A DNA stretch of 64,000 nt, from NCBI GenBank assembly GCA_943788725.1, contig CALSRJ010000002.1:186001-250000 (forward strand). The letters are read 5' to 3'. A program made the translations under genes and the position numbers. Positions 48,957 through 57,609 of the stretch are shown piece after piece (the first letter of the stretch is position 1; every line of letters begins with the position of its first letter). The notes beneath the pieces were generated by a model, which ran no database searches, was not told where the DNA came from, and saw only the letters and a list, made by a program, of their open reading frames with translations. This DNA comes from an uncultured Flavobacteriales bacterium (lineage in GTDB: Bacteria > Bacteroidota > Bacteroidia > Flavobacteriales_G > Salibacteraceae).

Positions 48957-49091
48957 ATGTCACACGATCATCACGAAGAAAAGCCAGAAGGTTTCCTAAA
49001 TACAGTATTCGACAGCACCATGGGTGGATTCGGCATCGTATTGTCTTCTACACTTTTGATCGTCATCTTCTTGCTGCTTCTTTTAGGTTAA
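48957..49091 (+). CDS. Small single-helix membrane protein (44 residues)
   Basis: MSHDHHEEKPEGFLN is followed by a short polar stretch and one hydrophobic helix (GIVLSSTLLIVIFLLLLLG) that ends the protein. I do not know the family. A longer in-frame start at 48852 lies across the divergent peptidase gene's start and is unlikely. A TATTTTCG element (one mismatch to the -7 consensus) ends 17 bases before the ATG at 48957, the spacing seen for other genes here. The His/Asp-rich N terminus could bind a metal; this is inference. Confidence 0.6.
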   Translation: MSHDHHEEKPEGFLNTVFDSTMGGFGIVLSSTLLIVIFLLLLLG

Positions 49092-49156
49092 TACCCGAAA
49101 GCTTACATTTAGCCTGCAAAGCGATGGACCTATCCATCGTGTGAATCGTAGGCGCT

Positions 49157-50245
49157 ATGGTACGCATACCCTCCAACATTCAAGATCTTGTTTCTTACAA
49201 GCCAGGCAAGCCGGTTGCACAGATCGTGGAAGAGCTTGGTCTGAAAGAATGGGCCGTTCTCTGGAACAACGAAAACAACCTTGGCCCTTCACCTAAGGCG
49301 CTGAGCGAGATTCAAAAGGCTTTATCCCTTTCTCATCTCTATCCTGACCCATCTGCTGAAAAATTGTGTTCACTCATTGCGCAGGACAATGATTGCACAT
49401 TGGACCATGTAACGGTTGACAACGGATCCGAATCCGTTTTCGATTGTATGCTGCGCGCTCTATTCGAACCCGGCGACGAATTGCTCACTTGCGAAGGAAC
49501 CTTCGTAGCGGTATATATTTGGGCGAAAGCGAACAATGTCCACTGTGAAAAAATCCCACTCGCTGAAGGGTATCAGTTTGACATCGATCAACTCATTGCA
49601 TCCGTAGGACCAAAAACCAAGGCCATTTATGTGGCCAATCCAAACAATCCAACGGGAGCGATGATCCGTCGATCTGAGCTCGAACGCCTAGTACAATCTG
49701 TGCCTGAAGAGGTAATCGTGATTGTGGACGAAGCTTATTTTGAGTACGCCAAGGCTTTGTCCAACGAATACCCAGATAGCTTTCAAATGCGCCGTCCAAA
49801 CGTCATCACCCTTCGAACCTTTAGCAAGGCCCATGGCATTGCTGGCATTCGTGTGGGCTATGCCTTAGGACCAAAGCCTTTGATTGAATCGATTCGTAAG
49901 GTTCGCATGACCTTTGCACCGTCCCATCTTTCACAAGCTGCGGCAGTGGGTGCAATCCAAGATGCAGAACACGTTCAAAAGACGGTGGTTGTCAACCGTG
50001 AGGCTTTGCGTCAATTCTACGCAGCCTTGGAACAAGCAGGGTTAAACTATACGGCTTCCTTCGGCAATTTCGTGATGGTAGATTTAGGTACAGAAGAGGC
50101 TGCAAAGCAGTTTGCAGAAACACTCTTACATAAGGGTCTTTTCATACGTCACTTACGCGCCTTTGGATTACCCCACTGCGTTCGGATATCGACAGGGACA
50201 GAGGATGAAAACGCCTTACTCGTTCGGTCCCTCGAATCCCTTTAG
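49157..50245 (+). CDS. hisC: PLP-dependent aminotransferase, histidinol-phosphate type
   Basis: A fold-type I aminotransferase of 362 residues. Seen: DNGSESVFDCMLRALFEPGDELL, the PLP-phosphate/Asn segment VANPNNPTGAMI, IVDEAYFEYA with the Asp, and the Schiff-base Lys in TFSKAHGIAGIRVGYALG. This fits HisC, though isolated HisC-like genes may have other substrates such as aromatic amino acids. No other his genes are in the window, so the gene symbol reflects similarity only. The gene overlaps the convergent E1 gene by four bases. Confidence 0.87.
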   Translation: MVRIPSNIQDLVSYKPGKPVAQIVEELGLKEWAVLWNNENNLGPSPKALSEIQKALSLSHLYPDPSAEKLCSLIAQDNDCTLDHVTVDNGSESVFDCMLRALFEPGDELLTCEGTFVAVYIWAKANNVHCEKIPLAEGYQFDIDQLIASVGPKTKAIYVANPNNPTGAMIRRSELERLVQSVPEEVIVIVDEAYFEYAKALSNEYPDSFQMRRPNVITLRTFSKAHGIAGIRVGYALGPKPLIESIRKVRMTFAPSHLSQAAAVGAIQDAEHVQKTVVVNREALRQFYAALEQAGLNYTASFGNFVMVDLGTEEAAKQFAETLLHKGLFIRHLRAFGLPHCVRISTGTEDENALLVRSLESL

Positions 50246-52335
50246 AAAGAAAGTACCCGCTCTAGTGCTTCTCTCACCTTATCCTCATCTGGAAGGTAGG
50301 TAGCTTCCAATATCTCATTCAATGGAATGGCAGGAGTATCAACAGCCCCCACAGTAATGACAGGCGCGTCTAAGTATTCAAAACAGTCGTCTACTACTCG
50401 GCCTGCGATGCCTTGCCCAAAGCTACTTCCACGAGGCTCTTCTGTCACCACTACCACCTTTCCATGCCGTTTGGTGGCAGCGAAGATGGCCTCTGCGTCA
50501 ACGGGCTGAATGGATCGTAGGTCTAAAATCTCGACCCTTCCTGGGAAGGATTTGGCTGCTGCTTCACTCCAATAAACTCCGCGTCCGTAGGTGATGACTA
50601 CACAGCTCTCACCGCGTTTAACTGCCTCCGGATTGGCTTCTTGCACTACGCGGGCTTTTCCAAATGGCACCACATAATCCTCGCTTGGCTCTGTTGTTTT
50701 CGCCCCTTCTGTGCCTTTGATTTTACTCCAATACAGCCCTTTGTGTTCCAATAGCACGCACGGATTCGGATCGTAATACGCAGCCTTGAGCAACCCCTTT
50801 AAGTCTGCTCCTGTACTCGGGTAAGCGACTTTGATTCCTCGAATATTCGACAATACGCTCTCTACAGAAGAACTGTGATAGGGGCCTCCGCTTCCGTAGG
50901 CTCCAATTGGAACTCGGATCACGCAACTCACTGGCCACTTTCCATTGCTGAGGTAGTAGCTTCTACTCACTTCAGTAAAGAGTTGGTTCAGACCTGGCCA
51001 GATGTAATCTGCAAACTGCACTTCTACGATTGGCTTGAGACCTGCCGCGCTCATACCTACTGTAGAGCCAATGATGAATGCTTCTTGGATGGGTGTGTTG
51101 AAGACCCGATCCTTTCCAAATTTATCTGCAAGGGTCGCGGCTTCCCGGAATACACCTCCCAAACGATGGCCCACGTCTTGCCCATAAAGCAGCGCTTCTG
51201 GATGCTTTTCAAGCAATTCCCGCATGGCGAACAATGCACTATCGACCATGACAGTCTTTTCTTTTCCTTTTGGGTCCCGCTCTCCCCTTTCTTCCGTAAT
51301 CGGGGTCGGAGCGAAAATGTGATTGGTCAAATCCGAGGGCTTCGGATCCTCTGCTTTCTGTGCCTTTTTGAAGTCTTTTTCCACCCGCTCTGTTGCCTCC
51401 ATCTGCAATCTTTCGAGGACTTCGCTCTTGATACCCAATCCAAGAAGTTGGTTCTTGAAGTAAGGATGCGGATCACGTTTGCGGTCGTCTTCAAGGTCAT
51501 CTCGGTACCATTCCATTCGGACACCCGATGTATGGTGACTGAGCAATGGAACCTTCAGGTGTACCAAAAACGGCCTGCGCTCTTTTCGGATGGTTGTGAT
51601 TGCACGGTTCAAGGCTTCGTAGCAAGCGATGAAATCATGGCCATGCTCTACAGTAATAACCTCGAGCCCTTTGAATCCTTTTGCATAATGCGTTGCATCA
51701 CCCGCGCGAATTTCATCGGCACTTGCCGAAATATCCCATTCGTTGTCCTGAATGAAATACAGCATCGGCAGCTGCTTCAATACCGCCATTTGAAAGGCTT
51801 CAGCTACTTCCCCTTCGGTAATGGAAGCATCACCAAGAGAACAAACCACCACTGGATTTTCCCCTTTAAAATCTTCTGCTAGACCTTGCTTTTCCTTGTA
51901 TTGAATGCCCATTCCAACACCCGTAGTAGGAATCGCCTGCATTCCAGTTGCCGAGGATTGATGCGGGATTTTGGGCTTGTCGGGATCGTTGAGGGATGGG
52001 TGACAATAGTACGTTCGACCTCCAGAGAAAGGATCTTCTCGCTTGGCAAAGAGCTGGAGCATGAGGTCATAGGGGCGCATGCCTATTCCGAGCAGGATAG
52101 AGTCATCGCGGTAATAGGGTGCTACAAAATCTTGTGGTTTTAGTTGAAGCGCCAATGCCAATTGGGCTGCTTCGTGTCCTCGGCTTGTGGCGTGGACGTA
52201 TTTGGAGGTCAATTGAATGTTCTCATTGTACAAGTCACTCATACGCTTGGCAGTACTCATCAATTCCCAAGCCTTCAGTAAAATCTCCTTTTCAACCGGC
52301 AGCTTCGCTTTCACCTCTTTCGTTGTCTCACTCAT
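50242..52335 (-). CDS. 2-oxoacid dehydrogenase E1 component, alpha-beta fusion
   Basis: Thiamine-diphosphate-dependent dehydrogenase of 697 residues in which alpha and beta subunits are fused. The N-terminal half carries the ThDP motif GDASITEGEVAEAFQMA ... QDNEWDIS (near 180-210). The C-terminal half is the transketolase-like beta part (GQDVGHRLGGVFREA, EVQFADYIWPGLNQL) and the C-terminal domain. The fused form is frequent in Bacteroidota and is usually annotated as branched-chain 2-oxoacid dehydrogenase. No E2 or E3 gene is next to it. The ATG at 52335 was chosen because it lies 21 bases past a -7 element, whereas the longer frame would start upstream of it. Confidence 0.92.
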   Translation of the reverse strand: MSETTKEVKAKLPVEKEILLKAWELMSTAKRMSDLYNENIQLTSKYVHATSRGHEAAQLALALQLKPQDFVAPYYRDDSILLGIGMRPYDLMLQLFAKREDPFSGGRTYYCHPSLNDPDKPKIPHQSSATGMQAIPTTGVGMGIQYKEKQGLAEDFKGENPVVVCSLGDASITEGEVAEAFQMAVLKQLPMLYFIQDNEWDISASADEIRAGDATHYAKGFKGLEVITVEHGHDFIACYEALNRAITTIRKERRPFLVHLKVPLLSHHTSGVRMEWYRDDLEDDRKRDPHPYFKNQLLGLGIKSEVLERLQMEATERVEKDFKKAQKAEDPKPSDLTNHIFAPTPITEERGERDPKGKEKTVMVDSALFAMRELLEKHPEALLYGQDVGHRLGGVFREAATLADKFGKDRVFNTPIQEAFIIGSTVGMSAAGLKPIVEVQFADYIWPGLNQLFTEVSRSYYLSNGKWPVSCVIRVPIGAYGSGGPYHSSSVESVLSNIRGIKVAYPSTGADLKGLLKAAYYDPNPCVLLEHKGLYWSKIKGTEGAKTTEPSEDYVVPFGKARVVQEANPEAVKRGESCVVITYGRGVYWSEAAAKSFPGRVEILDLRSIQPVDAEAIFAATKRHGKVVVVTEEPRGSSFGQGIAGRVVDDCFEYLDAPVITVGAVDTPAIPLNEILEATYLPDEDKVREALERVLSF

Positions 52336-52356
52336 ATCTCCAAAATTCGGGGCTGT

Positions 52357-52364
52357 CAAAGATA
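52357..52364 (-). promoter_or_regulatory. -7 promoter element (TATCTTTG) of the E1 gene
   Basis: Exact TAnnTTTG match on the minus strand, 21 bases before the ATG at 52335. No -33 TTG within 23 bases. It lies next to the inverted repeats at 52369-52425. Confidence 0.45.
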
Positions 52365-52368
52365 GTAT

Positions 52369-52425
52369 AGGGCATAGGAATACGCCCTCCGGGCAATTGA
52401 CTAGAATTATTTTGTGCCCTGAGGG
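52369..52425. repeat. Overlapping inverted repeats between the E1 and DUF389 genes
   Basis: CCCTCCGGGCA (52385-52395) pairs with TGCCCTGAGGG (52415-52425), an 11-bp stem with one mismatch and a 19-base loop. The segment GCCCT (52384-52388) can instead pair with AGGGC (52369-52373). The two pairings exclude each other. It could be an operator for divergent control or a switchable RNA structure. Confidence 0.55.
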
Positions 52426-52470
52426 TACACCAACAAAATCTTTCGCACTTTAGTTAGACTAAATAGAGCC

Positions 52471-53940
52471 ATGCAACACGATTCTGACAATTCTGCCCCG
52501 GACCCTGAGCCGAAACCAGAAAGCACCCCAGCCGAATCTACTCCACGTGCGGGTCTTTCCCGTTCTATAAAGGAAATCTTGGTTTTCCTTCGTCAGCGGG
52601 TCAGCTTAGACGAGGACAAAGCAGACCCACAAGAAACGATCGATTACATCAAAAAGGGAATCGAATTCCGAGGCACCAATGTCTGGATTCTCGTTTTTGC
52701 GATCCTGGTAGCCTCGATCGGACTCAACATGAACTCTGCTGCTGTCATCATCGGAGCCATGTTGATCTCCCCACTCATGGGTCCCATCATGGGCGTAGGT
52801 ATGGGCGTGGGCATCAACGACTTCGATCTGATCAAGCGATCTGGAAAGAACCTAGGCCTCATGGTCGGCATCTCCGTGCTTACTTCAACCATTTACTTCT
52901 TCCTAACCCCTCTGAGTGATGCGCAAAGCGAATTGCTCGCCCGCACCACACCTACCATCTGGGATGTGCTCATTGCCATCTTCGGTGGATTGGCAGGCAT
53001 TGTAGCAGGTTCTCGCAAGGAAAAAAGCAATGCCATTCCTGGCGTCGCCATCGCTACCGCCCTTATGCCTCCTCTTTGTACCGCTGGCTATGGGATTGCC
53101 ACCGGAAACCTAAGTTATTTTCTAGGAGCGTTCTACTTGTTCACGATTAATTCAGTTTTCATCAGTCTTTCAACCACCATCATCGTTCGCTTCCTCAGGT
53201 ATCCGACGCGAGACTTTGTGGACGCTGCGCGTGAAAAAAGGGTGAAACGTTGGATTGCGGGCTTCGTAATCATCGTGATTCTACCCAGTCTATTTATCGC
53301 TTACAACCTGGTCAAGGAAAGTGTCTTTCAGCGAGAAGCGGGCGTGTTCATTTCGGAAAACTTCGTGTTTGATCAGGCACAGGTCATCAGCAAAAACGTT
53401 GTAGTAGATGGTGACGAAAAAAGGATTGAAATAGCCTTGATCGGGCAGCCTATCTCTTCTGAAACCATAGAACACTTGCAGAATAAATTGAAACAAAACA
53501 GCCGACTAACAGATGCCGTTCTGGTGGTGCGGCAGGGTCCCATCAACGATGCCGGCTTAGACATGGAGACAGTGCAGCTGATGAACCAGAGCATGAAGAC
53601 GGGTATCATAGAAGACTTGTACAAGCGCAACGAGGAAGTACTGCAATCTAAGGATGAGCGGATCAAAGTGCTTGAAAATGAGATTTATAAATTAAAGTCT
53701 CATGAATTGCCTATCGATGACATCTCTGCGGAACTAAAGGCGCAACATGACAATGTGCAAGAATTTACGCTCATGCGAAATCCGATTGTGAACATGGATA
53801 GCATGCGGATCGACACGGTGACGTTTGCCTATGTGCATTTCAAGAAACGTCCAAAACAAGAAGAGACGGATCGCTTAGAGAGCTGGTTAAAAGCCCGCTG
53901 CAAAGCCGAGTCACTCCGTCTTGTTATCCAAGTGGACTGA
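52471..53940 (+). CDS. DUF389/TIGR00341 family membrane protein
   Basis: A protein of 489 residues: a charged N-terminal region, then five to six membrane helices with the family signature SIGLNMNSAAVIIGAMLISPLMGPIMG near 86-112 and GSRKEKSNAIPGVAIATALMPPLC near 178-201. A long cytoplasmic C-terminal part follows with a coiled-coil stretch (KERNEEVLQSKDERIKVLENEIYKL). The function of the family is unknown. It is followed after 70 bases by the antiporter gene on the same strand. Confidence 0.9.
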   Translation: MQHDSDNSAPDPEPKPESTPAESTPRAGLSRSIKEILVFLRQRVSLDEDKADPQETIDYIKKGIEFRGTNVWILVFAILVASIGLNMNSAAVIIGAMLISPLMGPIMGVGMGVGINDFDLIKRSGKNLGLMVGISVLTSTIYFFLTPLSDAQSELLARTTPTIWDVLIAIFGGLAGIVAGSRKEKSNAIPGVAIATALMPPLCTAGYGIATGNLSYFLGAFYLFTINSVFISLSTTIIVRFLRYPTRDFVDAAREKRVKRWIAGFVIIVILPSLFIAYNLVKESVFQREAGVFISENFVFDQAQVISKNVVVDGDEKRIEIALIGQPISSETIEHLQNKLKQNSRLTDAVLVVRQGPINDAGLDMETVQLMNQSMKTGIIEDLYKRNEEVLQSKDERIKVLENEIYKLKSHELPIDDISAELKAQHDNVQEFTLMRNPIVNMDSMRIDTVTFAYVHFKKRPKQEETDRLESWLKARCKAESLRLVIQVD

Positions 53941-54010
53941 GTTTTGGCCTATGTCCTATTGCTTACCTTTCAGGCCAACAACTGTTTTACCTGGTAGCTA
54001 AACACAACCT

Positions 54011-55276
54011 ATGAGTGCCTATACCTTGGTCATCGCAGCGTCTGTGCTGGTGATTCTCTCTTACTTCTTCAACCTCATTGCGAAGCGGTATAACATCCCT
54101 TCGGTATTGCTGTTGATCATCACCGGCATTCTGATAAAACAGGCGATGAACTACGCGGATGTAGGGCGAATCGATTGGTTTCCCTATCTCGAAATCCTCG
54201 GAATCGTTGGACTGATCATGATCGTGCTTGAAGCGGCACTGGACCTAAAGTTGGAAAAGAAAAAAATGCCGCTGATAGGTCAGTCAATGTTAATCGCATT
54301 GCTGGGGCTCGTCGCCTCATCAATCATTGCCGCATTTATCATCTTGTTGATCTTGCCCGATTTCACTTGGCTGCAAGCCATGATCTACGCCGTGCCGTTG
54401 TCCATCCTCAGCAGCGCCATTATCATTCCATCTGTTTCGTTTCTTCCCGAGAAAAAGAAGGAGTTCTGTATTTATGAGAGTACGTTCAGTGACATCTTGG
54501 GTATCATGTTCTTTTACTTCCTTATCTCCTTGACAGAACCTGGATCTGGCTCAGGAGCGGTAGGAGATTTCTTCATTAATTTGTTGATTACGATCGTCGT
54601 GAGTGCGGTCGCTTCCTACGGATTGGTGTACGTGTTTCAAAACGTACGTTCTCAAGTAAAGACCTTCCTGCTGATCGCCATTTTGATCCTGCTCTACGCG
54701 ATCGGAAAGCAGCTGCACCTCTCCAGCTTGATCATCATCCTTGTATTCGGCCTGGTAATCAGCAATGCCAATATTTTCTTTCCCGGCTTCCTTAAAAAGC
54801 ACCTTAACGAAGACAGTGTCAAGACGCTCTTTCACGAATTGCACATCGTCACCGGTGAGACAGCCTTTATCGTACGCACCTTTTTCTTCATCATTTTCGG
54901 CATCACCATCATGTTGAGTTCTTTGCTCAGCATAAAGGTCATCCTCGTTTCAGCCCTCATCCTCGCCTCTATTTATGGATTGCGATTCATGATGTTTCAA
55001 TGGTTCTTGGGAAGAGACATCTACCCTGAAGTGTACGTAGCACCCCGTGGGTTAATTACCGTGCTCCTCTTTTTTGCCATTCCGCAAGAACTCCAAGTCG
55101 CTTCCTTTGATACGGGCATTTTGTTATTCGTCATTATCGCAACGGCCTTGGTCATGACATGGGCGATGATTCGTGCCAATGACAAGGACTTGGGAGACGA
55201 AGTGCTGGAGATGCTGAACCGTGATGAACCTCAAGAGGGCAGCACGGAAGACCCTTACGCCCCCAAACCAGATTAA
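54011..55276 (+). CDS. Cation/proton antiporter (CPA family)
   Basis: A membrane protein of 421 residues with about twelve helices. It has the pattern of Na+/H+ exchanger-type CPA proteins: an N-terminal half with GLIMIVLEAALDLKLE, where the acidic residues in the helix resemble the ion-binding site, SILSSAIIIPSV near 136, and VYVAPRGLITVLLFFAIP near 345, the conserved late helix of antiporters. The C terminus is hydrophilic and acidic. No regulatory TrkA domain is attached. The transported ion cannot be read from the sequence. Confidence 0.88.
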   Translation: MSAYTLVIAASVLVILSYFFNLIAKRYNIPSVLLLIITGILIKQAMNYADVGRIDWFPYLEILGIVGLIMIVLEAALDLKLEKKKMPLIGQSMLIALLGLVASSIIAAFIILLILPDFTWLQAMIYAVPLSILSSAIIIPSVSFLPEKKKEFCIYESTFSDILGIMFFYFLISLTEPGSGSGAVGDFFINLLITIVVSAVASYGLVYVFQNVRSQVKTFLLIAILILLYAIGKQLHLSSLIIILVFGLVISNANIFFPGFLKKHLNEDSVKTLFHELHIVTGETAFIVRTFFFIIFGITIMLSSLLSIKVILVSALILASIYGLRFMMFQWFLGRDIYPEVYVAPRGLITVLLFFAIPQELQVASFDTGILLFVIIATALVMTWAMIRANDKDLGDEVLEMLNRDEPQEGSTEDPYAPKPD

Positions 55277-55351
55277 ACCTTTATCGCAGCTCATCCGTTT
55301 CATGGATATAAGATTATTTTTTTGTATGTAGATACATTTATTGTATTTGTA

Positions 55352-55359
55352 TATATTTG
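55352..55359 (+). promoter_or_regulatory. -7 promoter element (TATATTTG) of the nitroreductase operon
   Basis: Exact TAnnTTTG match in a very AT-rich stretch, eight bases before the ATG at 55368 and 26 before the ATG at 55386. A TTG at 55322-55324 is too far for a standard -33. It is the only promoter-like signal upstream of the four-gene operon. Confidence 0.45.
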
Positions 55360-55367
55360 ATCGAGAA

Positions 55368-55964
55368 ATGGAAACAACACAACAAATGACCAAGACAGCG
55401 GAAACGCACCACGATGTGCACGAATTGATCAAGAAGCGATGGAGCGCACGATCATTTTCCGATAATGCTATTTCTTTAGAAACTCTGAACACCTTGATTG
55501 AAGCGGCCTCTTGGTCAGCCAGTAGCATGAACGAACAGCCTTGGAAATACATCTACGCGCATCGTGGCACGGAGGCCTTTGACCGCATGGCGGCCTGTCT
55601 TATGGAGGGCAACAAGGTTTGGGCAAAGGAGGGTGCTGTATTGCTCCTTTCGCTTGCCAAAAAACACTTCGAACGCAATGGCAACGTAAACCATCATCAC
55701 ATGCACGATACGGGAGCTGCGAATACTACCTTACTGCTCCAAGCTGCTCACCATGACATTTTTGGACACATGATGGGTGGGTTTCACCTACAAGAAACGC
55801 TGCAAGAGTTTAACATCAACCCTGAAGAATGGGAATCTGCTTGTTTCATTGTCTTGGGCTATCTTGACGACCCATCTCGGCTAGAAGAACCGTTCAAATC
55901 GCGCGAAACTGCAAAACGTATCCGCAAGCCGATTGACGCCATTGCCGTAGAACACAAGCACTAA
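55368..55964 (+). CDS. Nitroreductase family FMN protein
   Basis: An NAD(P)H-dependent flavin reductase-like protein of 198 residues. Seen: the FMN-binding KKRWSARSFSDNAIS near 23-37, LIEAASWSASSMNEQPWKYI near 45-64 (typical nitroreductase core), and the late CFIVLGYLDDPSRLEEPFKS. It probably reduces quinones or nitro compounds and forms the first gene of a tightly coupled operon: the stop TAA overlaps the next ATG. The start at 55368 is very close to the -7 element, so the ATG at 55386 (MTKTAETHHD) is a real alternative. Confidence 0.9.
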   Translation: METTQQMTKTAETHHDVHELIKKRWSARSFSDNAISLETLNTLIEAASWSASSMNEQPWKYIYAHRGTEAFDRMAACLMEGNKVWAKEGAVLLLSLAKKHFERNGNVNHHHMHDTGAANTTLLLQAAHHDIFGHMMGGFHLQETLQEFNINPEEWESACFIVLGYLDDPSRLEEPFKSRETAKRIRKPIDAIAVEHKH

Positions 55965-56254
55965 TGGAACCGACGTTTCATCACAGCGAAGAACAAGCAC
56001 GTGGTCTGTTCGAAATGCGCACAGCAGACGATACGATCGCACGGATGACCTATTCTAGGATGGACCCGAACAACTTCATCATTGACCATACGGCGGTGAA
56101 CCCGTCCGTAAAGGGCACCGGAGCAGGAAAGAAAATCGTTGCTTACGCCGTAGAATGGGCAAGAGCGCATGATCAAAAAATCCTGCCCCTCTGTCCGTTC
56201 GCCAAGGCAATCATCGAAAAGGCCCCCGAAATGCAAGATGTCCTGAGAAAATGA
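55964..56254 (+). CDS. GNAT-family N-acetyltransferase, YidJ-type small protein
   Basis: A minimal acetyltransferase of 96 residues of the Gcn5-related type. Seen: the acetyl-CoA loop PSVKGTGAGKKIVAYAVEWAR near 47-67 and the end PLCPFAKAIIEKAPEMQDVL, as in the small YidJ/YjdJ family. Substrate is unknown. Its ATG shares one base with the stop of the nitroreductase gene, and its stop overlaps the DoxX ATG (ATGA). These junctions suggest coupled translation of the operon. Confidence 0.9.
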   Translation: MEPTFHHSEEQARGLFEMRTADDTIARMTYSRMDPNNFIIDHTAVNPSVKGTGAGKKIVAYAVEWARAHDQKILPLCPFAKAIIEKAPEMQDVLRK

Positions 56255-56661
56255 AAAGCGTACTGACCAATACAAAACCACTGCACGCTGACGCTGGGCT
56301 TTTGCTTTTGCGTGTTTTTATCGGACTGACAATGCTTTTCAGTCATGGTTGGGGAAAGATGATGCGCATGCTTGACGGAGATTTTGGCTTTGCGGACGTC
56401 ATGGGCATCGGTGAAGCACCTTCTTTGATGCTTGCTGTATTCGCTGAAGTAGTTTGCTCGTCGTTTCTTGTCCTTGGACTTTTCACACGCTTCTCACTTG
56501 TTCCATTGATCATCACCATGCTAGTGGCGGTCTTTTACATTCACGGCGACGACCCTTTTGCAAAGCAAGAGTTCGGACTGTTGTTCTTGATCCCTTATGT
56601 AACCCTCTTTCTGACCGGACCTGGAAAATTTTCGTTGGACGCTAAACTCAATCGATCATGA
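56251..56661 (+). CDS. DoxX family membrane protein
   Basis: A protein of 136 residues with four membrane helices and the DoxX family pattern LLLRVFIGLTMLFSHGWGKMMRM near 22-44, FAEVVCSSFLVLGLFTRFSLVPLIITML and EFGLLFLIPYVTLFLTGPGKFSLD. DoxX-like proteins accompany oxidoreductases and quinone metabolism. The ATGA overlaps on both sides place it inside the nitroreductase-GNAT-DoxX-pirin operon. Confidence 0.92.
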   Translation: MKSVLTNTKPLHADAGLLLLRVFIGLTMLFSHGWGKMMRMLDGDFGFADVMGIGEAPSLMLAVFAEVVCSSFLVLGLFTRFSLVPLIITMLVAVFYIHGDDPFAKQEFGLLFLIPYVTLFLTGPGKFSLDAKLNRS

Positions 56662-57548
56662 AAAGAAAAGATTTCATCAAGCGCTCGGCAATGGGAGTTG
56701 TAGGTGGTTTGGCTGCGGCAAATGCCTTGGCTAGCAACCTGCAAGTCTCTGACTTAGAACATTCCATTTTCCAACCTGAGGCCGACCGGGTTGGATTCAA
56801 TCATTTACCCAACACATCACCCAAAATCATGGAAAACATGGTATTGCACCGCGCCAATTCGCGCGGCCACGCCAACCACGGTTGGCTCGACTCAAACCAC
56901 ACCTTCAGCTTTGCAAACTACCACAACCCAGAGCGTATGCACTTTGGTGTACTGCGCGTACTCAACGATGATCACGTAGAGGCTGGAATGGGATTTGGCA
57001 CACATCCTCACAACAACATGGAGATCATTTCAATCCCGTTGGAAGGAGACTTGGAACACAAAGACAGCATGGGAAACAAAGGTGTAATCCGGCAAGGCGA
57101 CGTGCAAGTCATGAGCGCTGGAACCGGCATTCAGCACAGCGAATTCAACAAGAACAAAGACCGTGCGGTGAAGTTTCTTCAAATCTGGCTATTCCCGAAA
57201 AAGAAGAACGTTGAACCTCGCTACGACCAGATGAATTTCAAGGTCGAGGATCGCAAGAACAAACTCCAGCAAGTGCTTTCCCCTCAAGCAGATGATGAAG
57301 GCGTTTGGATCCATCAAGACGCTTGGTTCCACCTCGGATCGTTTGACAAGGGTTTCAAGACGTCTTATGACATCAAGAAATCCGGTAACGGTGTGTATGC
57401 ATTCGTTTTGAAAGGCGACGTAACCATCAATGGTCAGCAACTGCATCGTCGAGACGGCCTCGGCGTGTGGGATGTTGCCAAACTTGATATTCAGGCCGAT
57501 GCCAATGCAGAGGTGCTTCTGATGGAAGTTCCTATGCAGCTCTCCTGA
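56658..57548 (+). CDS. Pirin family protein with an export signal
   Basis: A bicupin of 296 residues. The metal-binding pirin motifs are GFGTHPHNNMEIISI near 112-126 and GTGIQHSEFN near 154-163, so an iron quercetinase-like site is present. The N terminus MKRKDFIKRSAMGVVGGLAAANALAS looks like a twin-arginine-type signal, although the second Arg is Lys (KR). Most pirins are cytoplasmic, so export would be unusual. It is the last gene of the coupled operon; a terminator follows 27 bases on. Confidence 0.9.
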   Translation: MKRKDFIKRSAMGVVGGLAAANALASNLQVSDLEHSIFQPEADRVGFNHLPNTSPKIMENMVLHRANSRGHANHGWLDSNHTFSFANYHNPERMHFGVLRVLNDDHVEAGMGFGTHPHNNMEIISIPLEGDLEHKDSMGNKGVIRQGDVQVMSAGTGIQHSEFNKNKDRAVKFLQIWLFPKKKNVEPRYDQMNFKVEDRKNKLQQVLSPQADDEGVWIHQDAWFHLGSFDKGFKTSYDIKKSGNGVYAFVLKGDVTINGQQLHRRDGLGVWDVAKLDIQADANAEVLLMEVPMQLS

Positions 57549-57575
57549 GTCGTCTTATTAATATAATTATGTTTG

Positions 57576-57600
57576 AAGCGCGTCCTCGGATGCGCTTTTT
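57576..57600 (+). terminator. Intrinsic terminator after the pirin gene
   Basis: AAGCGCGTCC pairs with GGATGCGCTT (one G-T pair) and is followed by a T-run. It closes the nitroreductase-to-pirin operon and ends ten bases before the start of the sulfotransferase-like gene, which therefore needs its own promoter or read-through. Confidence 0.85.
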
Positions 57601-57609
57601 CTTTCTCCT

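Noticed and set aside
50875-51882. A 335-codon plus-strand frame opposite the E1 gene
   Set aside because: Antisense to a gene with intact ThDP motifs; composition is Cys/His/Phe-rich as expected from reverse-strand reading.
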